A DNA stretch of 64,000 bases from NCBI RefSeq assembly GCF_014041995.1, contig NZ_CP059492.1:1116001-1180000 (forward strand). The letters are read 5' to 3'. Made by a program: the position numbers and the translations under genes. The notes under the pieces are model-generated. The model saw nothing but the letters and a program-made list of their open reading frames with translations, was not told the DNA's origin and ran no database searches. The stretch is from Changpingibacter yushuensis. GTDB lineage: Bacteria; Actinomycetota; Actinomycetes; Actinomycetales; Actinomycetaceae. Positions 8,543 to 17,497 of this stretch are shown in pieces; the first letter of the stretch is position 1, and every line of letters begins with the position of its first letter.

Positions 8543-8588
8543 CAAACTATCAATAATGTTTGACATCTAAAAACCGAACGCCATAAGC
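8543..8588 (+). promoter_or_regulatory. Promoter of the GH3 gene with overlapping operator
   Basis: A consensus -35 TTGACA is at 8560-8565, and a CATAAG-like -10 follows after 16 bases at 8582-8587. An inverted repeat CAAAC-N10-GTTTG (8543-8562) overlaps the -35, a position suited to repression by the divergent TetR protein. Binding is inferred. Confidence 0.5.
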
Positions 8589-8693
8589 TTTTGGTATCTG
8601 GCGACGTCGTCGTTGGATACAATGGATTCAGGATGACAATGACGTCGCAGCTTGTTGGCAGACCGCATCCGCAATACCAAGAAGGGCAACGGG

Positions 8694-10961
8694 ATGGCTG
8701 AGCATAAAGCTACCGATCTAACTCTCGAAGAAAAGGCTGCGCTGACAAGTGGCGCTGACTTCTGGACAACAGAGGCTATCGAACGCGCGGATGTTCCCTC
8801 CGTGATGGTGACCGATGGTCCGTATGGCCTGCGTAAGCAAGCAGGCGCTTCCGACAATCTCGGACTTTCAGAGTCCGTACCAGCTACGTGTTTCCCGCCT
8901 GCCGTAGCTCTCGGATCCTCACTTGACCCCGAACTTGCCGAACAAGTAGGTGTGGCTCTTGGTGAGGAGTGCCGGGCAGAAGATGTGGCCGTGCTTCTCG
9001 GACCGGCTATCAACATTAAGCGTTCACCACTGTGTGGACGGAACTTCGAGTACTACTCCGAGGATCCGCTTGTCTCTGGTGAGTTGGGTTCTGCATTCGT
9101 ACGTGGAGTTCAGTCTCAGGGCGTTGGCACCTCCCTCAAGCACTTCGCTGCCAACAATCAAGAGCAGGACCGCATGAGGATTTCCTCTGAGGTTGACGCT
9201 CGCACGCTGCGCGAAATCTACCTGCGCGGATTCGAACGCGTGGTTCGTGAATCCCAGCCTTGGACGGTCATGTGCTCGTACAACAAGATCAATGGCGTGT
9301 ACGCTTCCGAGGATCCCTGGCTCCTGACAACCGTTCTGCGCGACGAATGGGGATTTGAGGGCCTCGTGGTGTCTGATTGGGGCGCAGTCAATGACCGCGT
9401 GGTGGGCTTGCCTGCCGGTCTTGATCTTGAAATGCCATCCAGTGGCGGCCGCACCGACGCACAGTTGGTTGCCGCGGTCAAGGATGGCAGCTTGGATGAG
9501 TCCTTCCTCGATATTGCTGCACAGCGAGTGCTTGATCTGGTTGATCGTGCTCAACTGCGCCCCGCACTAGCGGAACCGTGGAGTGTTGATGCGCATCACG
9601 CCCTCGCCCGTGAAGTAGCCCGGCGTTGCCTCGTGCTGTTGAAGAACGAAGGCGGCCTGCTGCCACTGCAGCCCTCCACCCGCGTTGCCGTGATCGGAGA
9701 GTTCGCCCGCACGCCACGGTTCCAAGGCGGTGGATCTTCGCATATCAACCCCACACGAGTAGACAGTGCACTCGATGCAATCCGTGAGTTGGCCGACGAC
9801 GGGCGAGTCTCCTTTGCTCCTGGCTTCACGCTGGACGGATCGGGTGATTCCGAGGCTCTCACCGCTGAGGCGGTTGCGGCCGCCAGCACTGCCGAGGTTG
9901 CTGTAGTGTTCTTGGGACTTCCAGACTTTGAGGAATCCGAAGGATACGACCGCACGCACATCAATCTGCCAGCTGCTCAATTGGAGCTCCTCAAGGCCGT
10001 TGTAGCTGCGAACCCAAACACTGTGGTTGTGTTGTCAAACGGCGCTGTTGTGGCACTGCCGTTCCGCGATTCTGTGCCCGCAATCCTCGAAGGTTGGCTG
10101 CTGGGCCAAGCTGGTGGAGGTGCGACTGCAGACGTCCTCTACGGAGTGGCAAATCCGTCTGGTCGCCTAACTGAAACAATTCCGTTGCGCCTTCAGGACA
10201 ACCCGTCTTATGGCAACTTCCCCGGAGAGCTCGGAAAGGTGCGTTACGGCGAAGGCGGTCTGGTTGGCTACCGCTGGTACGATGCCAAGGATATTGAGGT
10301 CGCCTTCCCCTTTGGGCACGGCCTTTCATACACCACGTTTGAATATGCTCATCCTACGGCTCGCATCCTTGCGAACGGCAACCTCGAAGTGGGAGTCCGC
10401 GTTACCAACACCGGCAAGGTGGCTGGACGTGAGATCGTTCAGGTCTACACCGGCTTCGCTGGTTCCTCAGTTGTAGAGCGCGCACCGCGCGAACTGCGTA
10501 AGTTTGTCTCTGTGCAGCTTGATGCGGGGGAGTCCCGTCAGGTGCAGGTGGAGATCGCCCGCAACGACCTAGCGTATTGGGATGTCCGCGTTGATGGGTG
10601 GATCGTCGAAGGCGGTACGTACCGCGTGGAGGTTGGCGCCTCGAGCCGCGATATCCGTGGTTCGGCTGAGGTATCCATCGACGGCGACGTACTGAACATT
10701 CCCATCACCCGTGAGACCGCCATCAGCGAGCTCGTAGCACACCCAGTGGCTGGCAAGATCGTGAGCGACGCATTGGCGCTGCTGGGGGGCGCACCAGCGG
10801 AAGACGGTGGGGAAGCAGATGCTTCGGCCTTGGGCGCTGAATCGCTCGTCAAGCTCATGGGATCTCTACCAGTGGGACGTCTGATTGGATTCTCTGGTGG
10901 TCAGCTCACTGACGAAATGCTGGATCACATGATCGAAGCAGCGAATGCCGCAATTGCGTAA
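8694..10961 (+). CDS. Glycoside hydrolase family 3 (beta-glucosidase-like)
   Basis: GH3 enzymes release terminal beta-linked sugars. The N-terminal TIM-barrel domain contains GPAINIKRSPLCGRNFEYYS, the KH segment GTSLKHFAANNQE, and the nucleophile aspartate in VVSDWGA near residue 228. A second alpha/beta sandwich domain and a fibronectin-III-like domain (VRVTNTGKVAGREIVQVY) follow, then about 90 extra residues at the C-terminus. No signal peptide is visible, so it is probably cytoplasmic and acts on imported oligosaccharides. The ATG at 8694 has GAAGGG seven bases upstream; the longer frame from 8652 is less likely. The exact substrate cannot be told from sequence. Confidence 0.92.
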   Translation: MAEHKATDLTLEEKAALTSGADFWTTEAIERADVPSVMVTDGPYGLRKQAGASDNLGLSESVPATCFPPAVALGSSLDPELAEQVGVALGEECRAEDVAVLLGPAINIKRSPLCGRNFEYYSEDPLVSGELGSAFVRGVQSQGVGTSLKHFAANNQEQDRMRISSEVDARTLREIYLRGFERVVRESQPWTVMCSYNKINGVYASEDPWLLTTVLRDEWGFEGLVVSDWGAVNDRVVGLPAGLDLEMPSSGGRTDAQLVAAVKDGSLDESFLDIAAQRVLDLVDRAQLRPALAEPWSVDAHHALAREVARRCLVLLKNEGGLLPLQPSTRVAVIGEFARTPRFQGGGSSHINPTRVDSALDAIRELADDGRVSFAPGFTLDGSGDSEALTAEAVAAASTAEVAVVFLGLPDFEESEGYDRTHINLPAAQLELLKAVVAANPNTVVVLSNGAVVALPFRDSVPAILEGWLLGQAGGGATADVLYGVANPSGRLTETIPLRLQDNPSYGNFPGELGKVRYGEGGLVGYRWYDAKDIEVAFPFGHGLSYTTFEYAHPTARILANGNLEVGVRVTNTGKVAGREIVQVYTGFAGSSVVERAPRELRKFVSVQLDAGESRQVQVEIARNDLAYWDVRVDGWIVEGGTYRVEVGASSRDIRGSAEVSIDGDVLNIPITRETAISELVAHPVAGKIVSDALALLGGAPAEDGGEADASALGAESLVKLMGSLPVGRLIGFSGGQLTDEMLDHMIEAANAAIA

Positions 10962-10978
10962 GTAGCGGGACTCCACCA

Positions 10979-11015
10979 ATGGCCCGGCCCCAGCAAACCG
11001 CTAGGGCCGGGCCAT
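10979..11015 (+). terminator. Hairpin terminator after the GH3 gene
   Basis: ATGGCCCGGCCC and GGGCCGGGCCAT form a perfect 12-bp stem with a 13-base loop just after the GH3 stop. There is no T-run, so it may act as a stabiliser or a weak bidirectional terminator. Confidence 0.65.
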
Positions 11016-11117
11016 TCCTGATTGTGGAGGAAGCTTGCCTTCGTAGAAATCGTTCTGCAGGAAGCTCTTCATAGAGAGCTCGCCTTCGTGGGAAACGCTC
11101 TGCAGGAAGGTCACCAT
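11001..11117 (-). CDS. Possible 38-residue peptide made of 15-residue repeats
   Basis: Downstream of the devS-like gene, on the same strand but out of frame, a short frame starts at 11117 after an AGAGG-like site and ends at 11001. It encodes two consecutive 15-residue units of the form LSMxxFLQxxxxEGx. The unit lengths keep the frame, but differences between copies are mostly non-synonymous, so there is no sign of purifying selection. It resembles nothing I know. It may be a repeat that happens to be open. Confidence 0.25.
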   Translation of the reverse strand: MVTFLQSVSHEGELSMKSFLQNDFYEGKLPPQSGMARP

Positions 11118-11157
11118 AGAGAGCTCGCCTCTTATCGAGAAGCTCTGCTAACTCACC
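11034..11157. repeat. 45-bp tandem repeat, about 2.5 copies
   Basis: Units at 11034-11078 and 11079-11123 match at 37 of 45 positions, and a partial, diverged third unit follows to about 11157. The array sits between the convergent GH3 and kinase genes. Confidence 0.85.
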
Positions 11158-11178
11158 TGTGACCCTGCGCTGCGACCG

Positions 11179-12828
11179 CTAGTCAACAAAGGCCATCCAT
11201 TCCACCCGTGTTCCTGTGCTGTGTGCACCGGGCCGGATGGAGAACGTTCCGTGATGGCGCCTGGCGCGCGCAGCCAAATTGGAGAGGCCGGATCGGCGTG
11301 AGAGCTCAGGATTAACGCCTTGGCCGTCGTCGGTGACTCGAACCTCAACTCGTTGATTCTCGATCCGTACTTCCACATGAGCCTCAGTAGCATTCGCATG
11401 CCGTGCGGTGTTGGATAGGCACTCTCGCACAACGGCAGCGACGTCGTCGGCAATATCGGAACCCAGTTCGTCATCGATCTCTGTGTGCGCACCGGAGGTG
11501 ATGATCTCTCCGAGGTTTGAGATCTTGAGCGTTGGGGTAAAACCGAGCGAGGTGTGTGCCAGCGTGATCTCGTGGCGCAGGCGCGTGACAAGTGGAACGG
11601 TTGCCGAAGGGTCTCGCAGCGAGTAAATGATCTGCCGAATTTGGGTAACCGAGGAATCGATGGAATCAATCGCAGTATCGAGGCGGTCAAGAACCGTATC
11701 TGGAACGGCGTCTTCAGTGGCCAAATCCCCACGCACGGCTGAAAGCTCCATGCCGGATGCGAAGAGCTGTTGAATGGCTAGGTCGTGGAGATCGCGTGAG
11801 ATCTGGGCACGGTCCTCTAGCTGCTCAGCGAGCGTCTGGGTCTGGCGTGCACTGGCTAGTTCGAGTGCAAGAGCTGCTTGGCGTGCAACGTTCTCGGCCA
11901 TTGAAAGGTCGGCTAAATCGAACTCTGGCCCATTAATCTGGCGCAGTAATACGATCACACCGAGGGGCTTGCCTTTTGAAAGCATAGGAGCGTACAGCGC
12001 CGCACCGAACTCAGCCAGTTCAGGAACCAAGAGGTGGGATTGGCGGGTCATAGAATCTACGATCAGACCCGTACCTTCCCGGATGACCGTTTGTGCTCGC
12101 CCGCCTGGTGGGAAGTCCAAACCGATGAGGCGTTGGGCGCCCTCGCCTTCGGCAAATTCGCATGCCCAGCTATTTCCGATGGATGGCAGCACGATAAGAG
12201 AGATATCTGCCCGAGCTACTCGGCGCATTTCGCGCGCAATGAGCTCAAGTGCCTCTTCTTCGTCTGTTCCCTCGAGAAGAGCAGTAGTGATGGCGCGAGA
12301 AGCAGCGATCCACATAGCGCGCGAGTTCGATTCGGCGTACAAACGTGAGTTCTCCACTGCGATCGCGGCAGCTTGGCTCAACAGCTCCATGTTGCGCCCA
12401 TCCGAATCCTGGAAGCCGTCTTCCTTATCCGCAAGGTAAAGCCGCCCATACACGCGAGAATGTATGCGCATCGGAACACCAAGAAAGCTCGTCATATGCG
12501 GATGGTGCTTGGGCCAGGGGTACCGGTTGATGTAGTGCTCAAGGTCATTGACGATGAGGTAGGTGTCATTGGGAAGATCACCGAACACCCCGTGACCGGC
12601 GGGTGGGTTGCCGATCCTTTCTGCGAGGTGGTGAGGCATGCCGGTGTAGACGAACTCGAGGGTCTCGCCACTGGAGCCGAGTACCGCCAGAGCACCATAC
12701 TTGGCTCCCGTTAGCTCCACACTGGAATCCACAAAAGTCTGCAACACCGACTGCCGGTCCAAACGCGTGGTGAGATCCAATGCGTGGGAGATGATCGTCG
12801 TCAGATCTGAAGTGGTTGTCTCCGTCAT
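11179..12828 (-). CDS. DevS/DosS-like haem-GAF sensor histidine kinase
   Basis: The 549-residue protein has two GAF domains (about residues 20-160 and 185-330), a HisKA_3 dimerisation domain with phospho-acceptor histidine in SRDLHDLAIQQLFA, and a HATPase domain with the N box ECLSNTARHA and DDGQGVNPE. The first GAF holds PKHHPHMTSFLGVP (residues 106-119), which closely resembles the part of mycobacterial DosS that I recall as carrying the haem-ligand histidine; sensing of O2, CO, NO or redox state is inferred from that. No membrane segment is present. It lies 13 bases downstream of cydC on the same strand, linking the sensor to the cytochrome bd cluster. The cognate regulator is probably at 7043-7687. 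Confidence 0.88.
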   Translation of the reverse strand: MTETTTSDLTTIISHALDLTTRLDRQSVLQTFVDSSVELTGAKYGALAVLGSSGETLEFVYTGMPHHLAERIGNPPAGHGVFGDLPNDTYLIVNDLEHYINRYPWPKHHPHMTSFLGVPMRIHSRVYGRLYLADKEDGFQDSDGRNMELLSQAAAIAVENSRLYAESNSRAMWIAASRAITTALLEGTDEEEALELIAREMRRVARADISLIVLPSIGNSWACEFAEGEGAQRLIGLDFPPGGRAQTVIREGTGLIVDSMTRQSHLLVPELAEFGAALYAPMLSKGKPLGVIVLLRQINGPEFDLADLSMAENVARQAALALELASARQTQTLAEQLEDRAQISRDLHDLAIQQLFASGMELSAVRGDLATEDAVPDTVLDRLDTAIDSIDSSVTQIRQIIYSLRDPSATVPLVTRLRHEITLAHTSLGFTPTLKISNLGEIITSGAHTEIDDELGSDIADDVAAVVRECLSNTARHANATEAHVEVRIENQRVEVRVTDDGQGVNPELSRRSGLSNLAARARRHHGTFSIRPGAHSTGTRVEWMAFVD

Positions 12829-12841
12829 ATCGGCATTCTTC

Positions 12842-14584
12842 CTAGGATTCGCGGCGAGTGGACCAACGGTACTCGGGAACTGTCGCCATCAGTTCCTCGT
12901 GAGTTCCGGCTGCTGCCACAACCGTTTCGCCGTCCTTTTCGGATAGGACGACGACGCGATCGGCCACGTCCAGAGGTGTGAGCCGATGGGTCACGAGGAT
13001 GACGGTGCGATCACCGCCCAAAGCAAGAAGATCCCGGATCAGCCTATCAGCGGTCTCTCCATCAAGATGCTCACCTGGTTCGTCGAGCAGAAGAAAATCT
13101 GCTCGAGAGGCAAGAGCACGTGCCATAAGCAGGCGGCGGCGTTCACCGCCGGAGATGTTGGCTGCATTCTCACCTAGCATGGTGTTGATACCTTGCGGAA
13201 GCTCGGAGAGCCATTGGGATAGCCCGACTCTCCCTAGAAGTTCTGTGGCTTCCTCCTCCGAAACGTCTCCGCGCGCCACTCGGATGTTCTCCAGAACGGT
13301 AGTCTCAAACACATGAGCGTCCTCGGCCGTAAGGGTGAGGACGTTTGAGACTTCCGTGCGCGTCAGGCGCGAGATCTCCTTGCCGTCAATTCGTACCGAT
13401 CCACTATGAGGATGGAGCATTCCAGCCAAGGTGTAGAGCAGCGTGGACTTGCCGATACCTGAGGGTCCAACGATGGCAAGAGTTTGGCCGCGTTGAATGT
13501 TGATCGTCAGTGGGCCCGCGATGCTCGGAGCGTCTGGCCACCCTATGACCAGTTCATCCACAACAAGGCCGGTCTCTTCATGGTCAGGTGGTGTTGCGGG
13601 AAGGGCGTGCTTGGCCTCGGCGGTGTCAATCAGATCAAGGATCCGGGCAGCAGCTCCCGAGGAGCGAACAAGTTGAACAGCTGCCATTGCCATGACTTGA
13701 GTGGCTTCAAATGCGGCGAGCGGGGTAAGGACCACTACGGCGAGCTCCACGCCGGTTAGGGTTCCCGCTGCCACTTGTTGGCTGCCAATGAGAAGTGCGC
13801 CGATGACCGCGATGCCCATGGCTCCGAGGTCGATAGCGGCGGCCAGCGCCGTGGGTCGGGCGGCTGAGTCGCGATTCTTGAAGATTCTGCGTTCGGTTGC
13901 CGCGGTGGCCGCTTCCATGGAGTTGAGACGTCCGGAGATGCGAAGCTCAGATGCGGATTCGAGCATCGCAAGTGACTGGGCAGAAAGCTCGGCTCGGTCC
14001 ACAATCTGTGCGGACTCGGCCATGCTGGCGCCTCGCACGGCAAAGAGAGGCCCAACCAGCCCGGAAAGAAGCAGGCACACGAGCAATAGCGCCCCGATCA
14101 TGGGGGAGAGCGCGCCCACAATCCCCACAGAAAGCATGGAGACCGCCAGCGCCACCGCAGCTGGCATGAGAGCTCTAACCACCAAGTCTCCCACGGTATC
14201 GATATCCTTCCCTGTGCGGGCAAGGAGGTCACCGCGGCGAATGGATGTGACTACGTCAGTGTCTGAATCAGCGAGCGAATCATATACAGAAGTGCGCAAG
14301 CTGGACATGCCGTAGAGTGCCACCCGGTGGGAGGCGATGCGATTCACGTATCGGAACACGGCCTTTCCTATACCCAGCGCACGCACCGCTGTAGTGGCGA
14401 CCGCAAGGTCCAGCACTGGTGGCATCTGCGATGCGCGGGCGATGAGCCAAGCGGATACCGCCGCCAGCCCTACAGAACATCCGAGGCCCGCGGCACCCGC
14501 CATCACCGACCAGAAGAAACCAGCTTTGTCCATCTGAAGGAGCTTGATCGCCCGGCGAACGGCGCGTGTATCAACCTTTGTCAT
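12842..14584 (-). CDS. cydC: Thiol reductant ABC exporter subunit CydC
   Basis: CydC pairs with CydD to export cysteine or glutathione-type thiols, which cytochrome bd assembly needs. The 580-residue protein has an N-terminal six-helix ABC exporter domain and a C-terminal ATPase with Walker A GPSGIGKST, signature SGGERRRL and Walker B LLLDEPGEHLD. The N-terminus (GFFWSVMAGAAGLGCSVGL) resembles CydC rather than CydD. Its start overlaps the cydD stop by four bases, showing translational coupling. Confidence 0.9.
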   Translation of the reverse strand: MTKVDTRAVRRAIKLLQMDKAGFFWSVMAGAAGLGCSVGLAAVSAWLIARASQMPPVLDLAVATTAVRALGIGKAVFRYVNRIASHRVALYGMSSLRTSVYDSLADSDTDVVTSIRRGDLLARTGKDIDTVGDLVVRALMPAAVALAVSMLSVGIVGALSPMIGALLLVCLLLSGLVGPLFAVRGASMAESAQIVDRAELSAQSLAMLESASELRISGRLNSMEAATAATERRIFKNRDSAARPTALAAAIDLGAMGIAVIGALLIGSQQVAAGTLTGVELAVVVLTPLAAFEATQVMAMAAVQLVRSSGAAARILDLIDTAEAKHALPATPPDHEETGLVVDELVIGWPDAPSIAGPLTINIQRGQTLAIVGPSGIGKSTLLYTLAGMLHPHSGSVRIDGKEISRLTRTEVSNVLTLTAEDAHVFETTVLENIRVARGDVSEEEATELLGRVGLSQWLSELPQGINTMLGENAANISGGERRRLLMARALASRADFLLLDEPGEHLDGETADRLIRDLLALGGDRTVILVTHRLTPLDVADRVVVLSEKDGETVVAAAGTHEELMATVPEYRWSTRRES

Positions 14585-16233
14585 TTGGTCACCTCCGTGT
14601 GGTCCGCAGAGACTGTGATGACATGGTCCGCCACATCCAAGATCGCTGCGCGGTGGGCGATGACCAGTACTGTGTGGCCTTGATCGCGCAAAGCCTGAAC
14701 TGTCTGTGAGACATACTGCTCACTGACGGCGTCTAGGTGAGCTGACGGTTCATCGAGCACCACCAAAGGACGTGCTTCTACGAGCGCCCGAGTAAGTGCG
14801 AGCCGTTGGCGCTGACCGACAGAAAGTCCAACTCCGCCTTGACCAACGAACGTATCCCAACCGTTCGCAAGCGCGGCGACGACGTCGGCGAATCCGGTCA
14901 GTTGTGATGCCTGCGCGAGTTCGGGGCCGAGTTCTGCGCCGATGTTCTCACGGAGTGTGCCTGGGACGATGACCGGGCGTTGTGGCACCCACGTCACCTG
15001 TCTCCACCAAGATTCTTGGTCGATGGAATCAAGTGGGATACCTGCTGCCGTGATGGCTCCCGAGGAAGGTTCGAGCAGTTTGAGCAGCACTGAGGCAGTG
15101 GTGGACTTTCCCGAACCTGAGGGCCCAGCAAGTGCAGTGATTTTTCCGGGCTCAATTGTTCCAGACAAACCGCACGGTGCGATCGTGGCGCGTCCGGGTG
15201 CGCGGACGTTGAGCTCGGAGATTTCGATCGTGCTGGTGGTGAGGTCGGGGGCTGGTGTAGTTCCAGAAACCACAGGGACTTCCTCATCCAAGATATCGAA
15301 GACTTGCGAGGATGCGGCAACGCCGTCAGCAGAGGCATGGAACTGTGAGCCGACCTCGCGCAATGGTCTGAATACCTCAGGCGTGAGCATGATGATGGCG
15401 AGTCCAGCGTAGAGGCCGATGTGGCCAGCAACGAGGCGGAGGCCCACTTCTACGGCCACAAGAGCAGTGGAGAGTGTTGCGAGAAACTCCAGTGCCGCGC
15501 CGGAAAGGAAAGCCACGTACAGGGTCTGCATGGTCTTTTCGGCGTAATCGTCACCAAGATCCTTAACTCGTTTGCGCGGTCCTTGCTCGCGGCCCAGCGC
15601 TTTGAGAGTAGTGAGGCCCGCCAACAGGTCAAGCAGTTGTTGACCAAGCTTCTGCATCGAAGCCAATCGGGATTCAGAGTAGCTCTGGGTCATGCGGCCA
15701 ATGAGAATCATGAAGATCGGAATGAGTGGAATGCACACGATGATTGCGATCGCGCTCAGCCAGTCGAGGCTGAGGATGACAATCAGACTGATGGGTGTGA
15801 CTGTGGCCGTGAGAATCAGCTGAGGCAAGAAGTTGACGAAGTAGGGTTCCAGATCGTCCAACGCGTCTGTAACTAAGGTAACGGTGGAGGAGGTGTGGCC
15901 GCGCGACAGCCAACGTTCGCCGACGTCGCCGGCGTGCCGAAGCACCTTGGTGCGTAGGTCTGCAATGACCTTAAGCGCGGCCCGATGGCCGAAGGCCTCC
16001 TGTACGTAGGTGATCACCAAACGCAGTGCAAACACACCGGCGAGAAACGCGATTAGGTGCGCGACTTCAGCGAATGTCTTATCTCCATCGATCACTGGGG
16101 CAACCGTGCCTGCAATGAGAAGAGACTGCGCGATGACCAAGACGGCGGAAAGCAATCCCGTGGCAACTAGAAGAATGATGTAGTTGCGAGCATCTTTGGC
16201 GTAGGTCAGCAGGCGGCGATCAAGTGGTTTCAC
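14581..16233 (-). CDS. cydD: Thiol reductant ABC exporter subunit CydD
   Basis: The 550-residue ABC half-transporter has an exporter membrane domain beginning LDRRLLTYAKDARNYIILLV and containing ALGREQGPRKRV, typical of CydD. Its ATPase carries GPSGSGKST, the signature LSVGQRQRL and VVLDEPSAHLD. The variant signature (SVGQ instead of SGGQ) is seen in other CydD proteins. It follows cydB after about 120 bases that contain a strong hairpin, and is fused translationally to cydC. Confidence 0.91.
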   Translation of the reverse strand: MKPLDRRLLTYAKDARNYIILLVATGLLSAVLVIAQSLLIAGTVAPVIDGDKTFAEVAHLIAFLAGVFALRLVITYVQEAFGHRAALKVIADLRTKVLRHAGDVGERWLSRGHTSSTVTLVTDALDDLEPYFVNFLPQLILTATVTPISLIVILSLDWLSAIAIIVCIPLIPIFMILIGRMTQSYSESRLASMQKLGQQLLDLLAGLTTLKALGREQGPRKRVKDLGDDYAEKTMQTLYVAFLSGAALEFLATLSTALVAVEVGLRLVAGHIGLYAGLAIIMLTPEVFRPLREVGSQFHASADGVAASSQVFDILDEEVPVVSGTTPAPDLTTSTIEISELNVRAPGRATIAPCGLSGTIEPGKITALAGPSGSGKSTTASVLLKLLEPSSGAITAAGIPLDSIDQESWWRQVTWVPQRPVIVPGTLRENIGAELGPELAQASQLTGFADVVAALANGWDTFVGQGGVGLSVGQRQRLALTRALVEARPLVVLDEPSAHLDAVSEQYVSQTVQALRDQGHTVLVIAHRAAILDVADHVITVSADHTEVTK

Positions 16234-16308
16234 AGGCTGTTATCTCCAAGTAGTGATGCGGCATTGCTTCATAACTCTGTCATGTGTTGCTGGTTGTTGC
16301 CAGAACAC

Positions 16309-16340
16309 GACGGGCGCAGCCCAGAAGGACTGCGCCCGTC
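16309..16340 (-). terminator. Hairpin between cydB and cydD
   Basis: GACGGGCGCAG and CTGCGCCCGTC form a perfect 11-bp stem with a 10-base loop, 14 bases past the cydB stop. No T-run follows on the minus strand, so partial termination or protection of the cydAB message is likelier than a full stop. Confidence 0.6.
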
Positions 16341-16353
16341 ATGAGGTCTTCCA

Positions 16354-17484
16354 TCAGACCGCGTCGAAGACGCGGATTTTCTTTGGATGAAGTCCGACAC
16401 CCTCATCGGGGATCTCGGTTGCATCAATGCGTCGGGCAAATACCTTGTAAGCCCAGATGGTGTAGCCAAGCACGATCGGTACGAAGATGACCGCTGCGAT
16501 CGTCATGATGGTTTGAGTTGGGGCGGTGGCCGAAGCTTGCGCCAAGCTGAGCGAATATGCCGGATCAATCGAGGACTTCATGGCGTCAGGGAACACTGCG
16601 CACCAGATGAAGACAACTGCCAAGGCGATTCCGACAAAGCTGGAGATGAATGCTTTGACTTCGCTGCCCTGAAGCACAAACACGTAGGCCAGCACCAGAG
16701 CGATGGCTGCCAGCACCAGAGGTACAAGTGAAACACCGGGGTTACTCGAGTAGGCGAGTTCTGCCCAAACTGCCCATGCCGCGACAATAACGATGGTCAC
16801 GGGAAGGATCTTCTTAGCTACGGACTTCGCGCGAACACTCAGGTCGCCAGAGGTCTTGATAGCGATGAAGAGTGCTCCATGAGCGAGGAACAAGCTCAGA
16901 GTGACCAAGCCACCAAGGATGGTGAATGGTGTGAGAAGGGAGAAGAAGCCGCCGGTCAGCACGTGGACCTGGCCCGCGGTCAAACCTGTTGACACCTCGG
17001 AAGCGGGAATCGCTGTGAACACACCGTCAACGGTGGAACCCACTTCAATCTTCATTCCCTGGACAAGGTTGGCGAATGCAACGCCCCACAGGATGGAAAC
17101 CACCCATGTGGCCACGGTGTGTGCCCAGTCCCAGAAGGTCCGCCACGCGTCGGTGTTGATGGTCTTGCGCCATTCAAGCGCAGCGATTCTCACAATGAGG
17201 CAGAGGAGGATTGCGACCAAGGCCAGATACATCCCGGAGAACATGGTGGCGTACCACCCCGGGAATGCGGCAAATGTTGCACCGCCAGCGGTGAGGACCC
17301 ACACCTCATTTCCGTCCCAGTGCGGTCCGAGCGCGTTGAGCGTTGCCCGGCGTTCCTTCTCATTTCGGGGAAGAATCTTCAAGAGCATGCCAACGCCGAA
17401 TCCGAATCCCTCAAGTGTGAGGTAGCCGGTCCACAGGACTCCGATCAGAATGAACCAGAGAAGCTGAATAAATGACAGATCCAT
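16354..17484 (-). CDS. cydB: Cytochrome bd ubiquinol oxidase subunit II
   Basis: CydB forms the bd oxidase with CydA in the membrane and reduces O2 at high affinity. The 376-residue protein starts at the first helix (LLWFILIGVLWTGYLTLEGF) and carries the conserved GPHWDGNEVWVLTAGGATFAAFP loop, split here for quotation, near residue 52. Eight or nine transmembrane segments are apparent. It follows cydA by 13 bases with AGGAGAAGG as ribosome site. Confidence 0.95.
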   Translation of the reverse strand: MDLSFIQLLWFILIGVLWTGYLTLEGFGFGVGMLLKILPRNEKERRATLNALGPHWDGNEVWVLTAGGATFAAFPGWYATMFSGMYLALVAILLCLIVRIAALEWRKTINTDAWRTFWDWAHTVATWVVSILWGVAFANLVQGMKIEVGSTVDGVFTAIPASEVSTGLTAGQVHVLTGGFFSLLTPFTILGGLVTLSLFLAHGALFIAIKTSGDLSVRAKSVAKKILPVTIVIVAAWAVWAELAYSSNPGVSLVPLVLAAIALVLAYVFVLQGSEVKAFISSFVGIALAVVFIWCAVFPDAMKSSIDPAYSLSLAQASATAPTQTIMTIAAVIFVPIVLGYTIWAYKVFARRIDATEIPDEGVGLHPKKIRVFDAV

Positions 17485-17497
17485 GTTCCTTCTCCTC

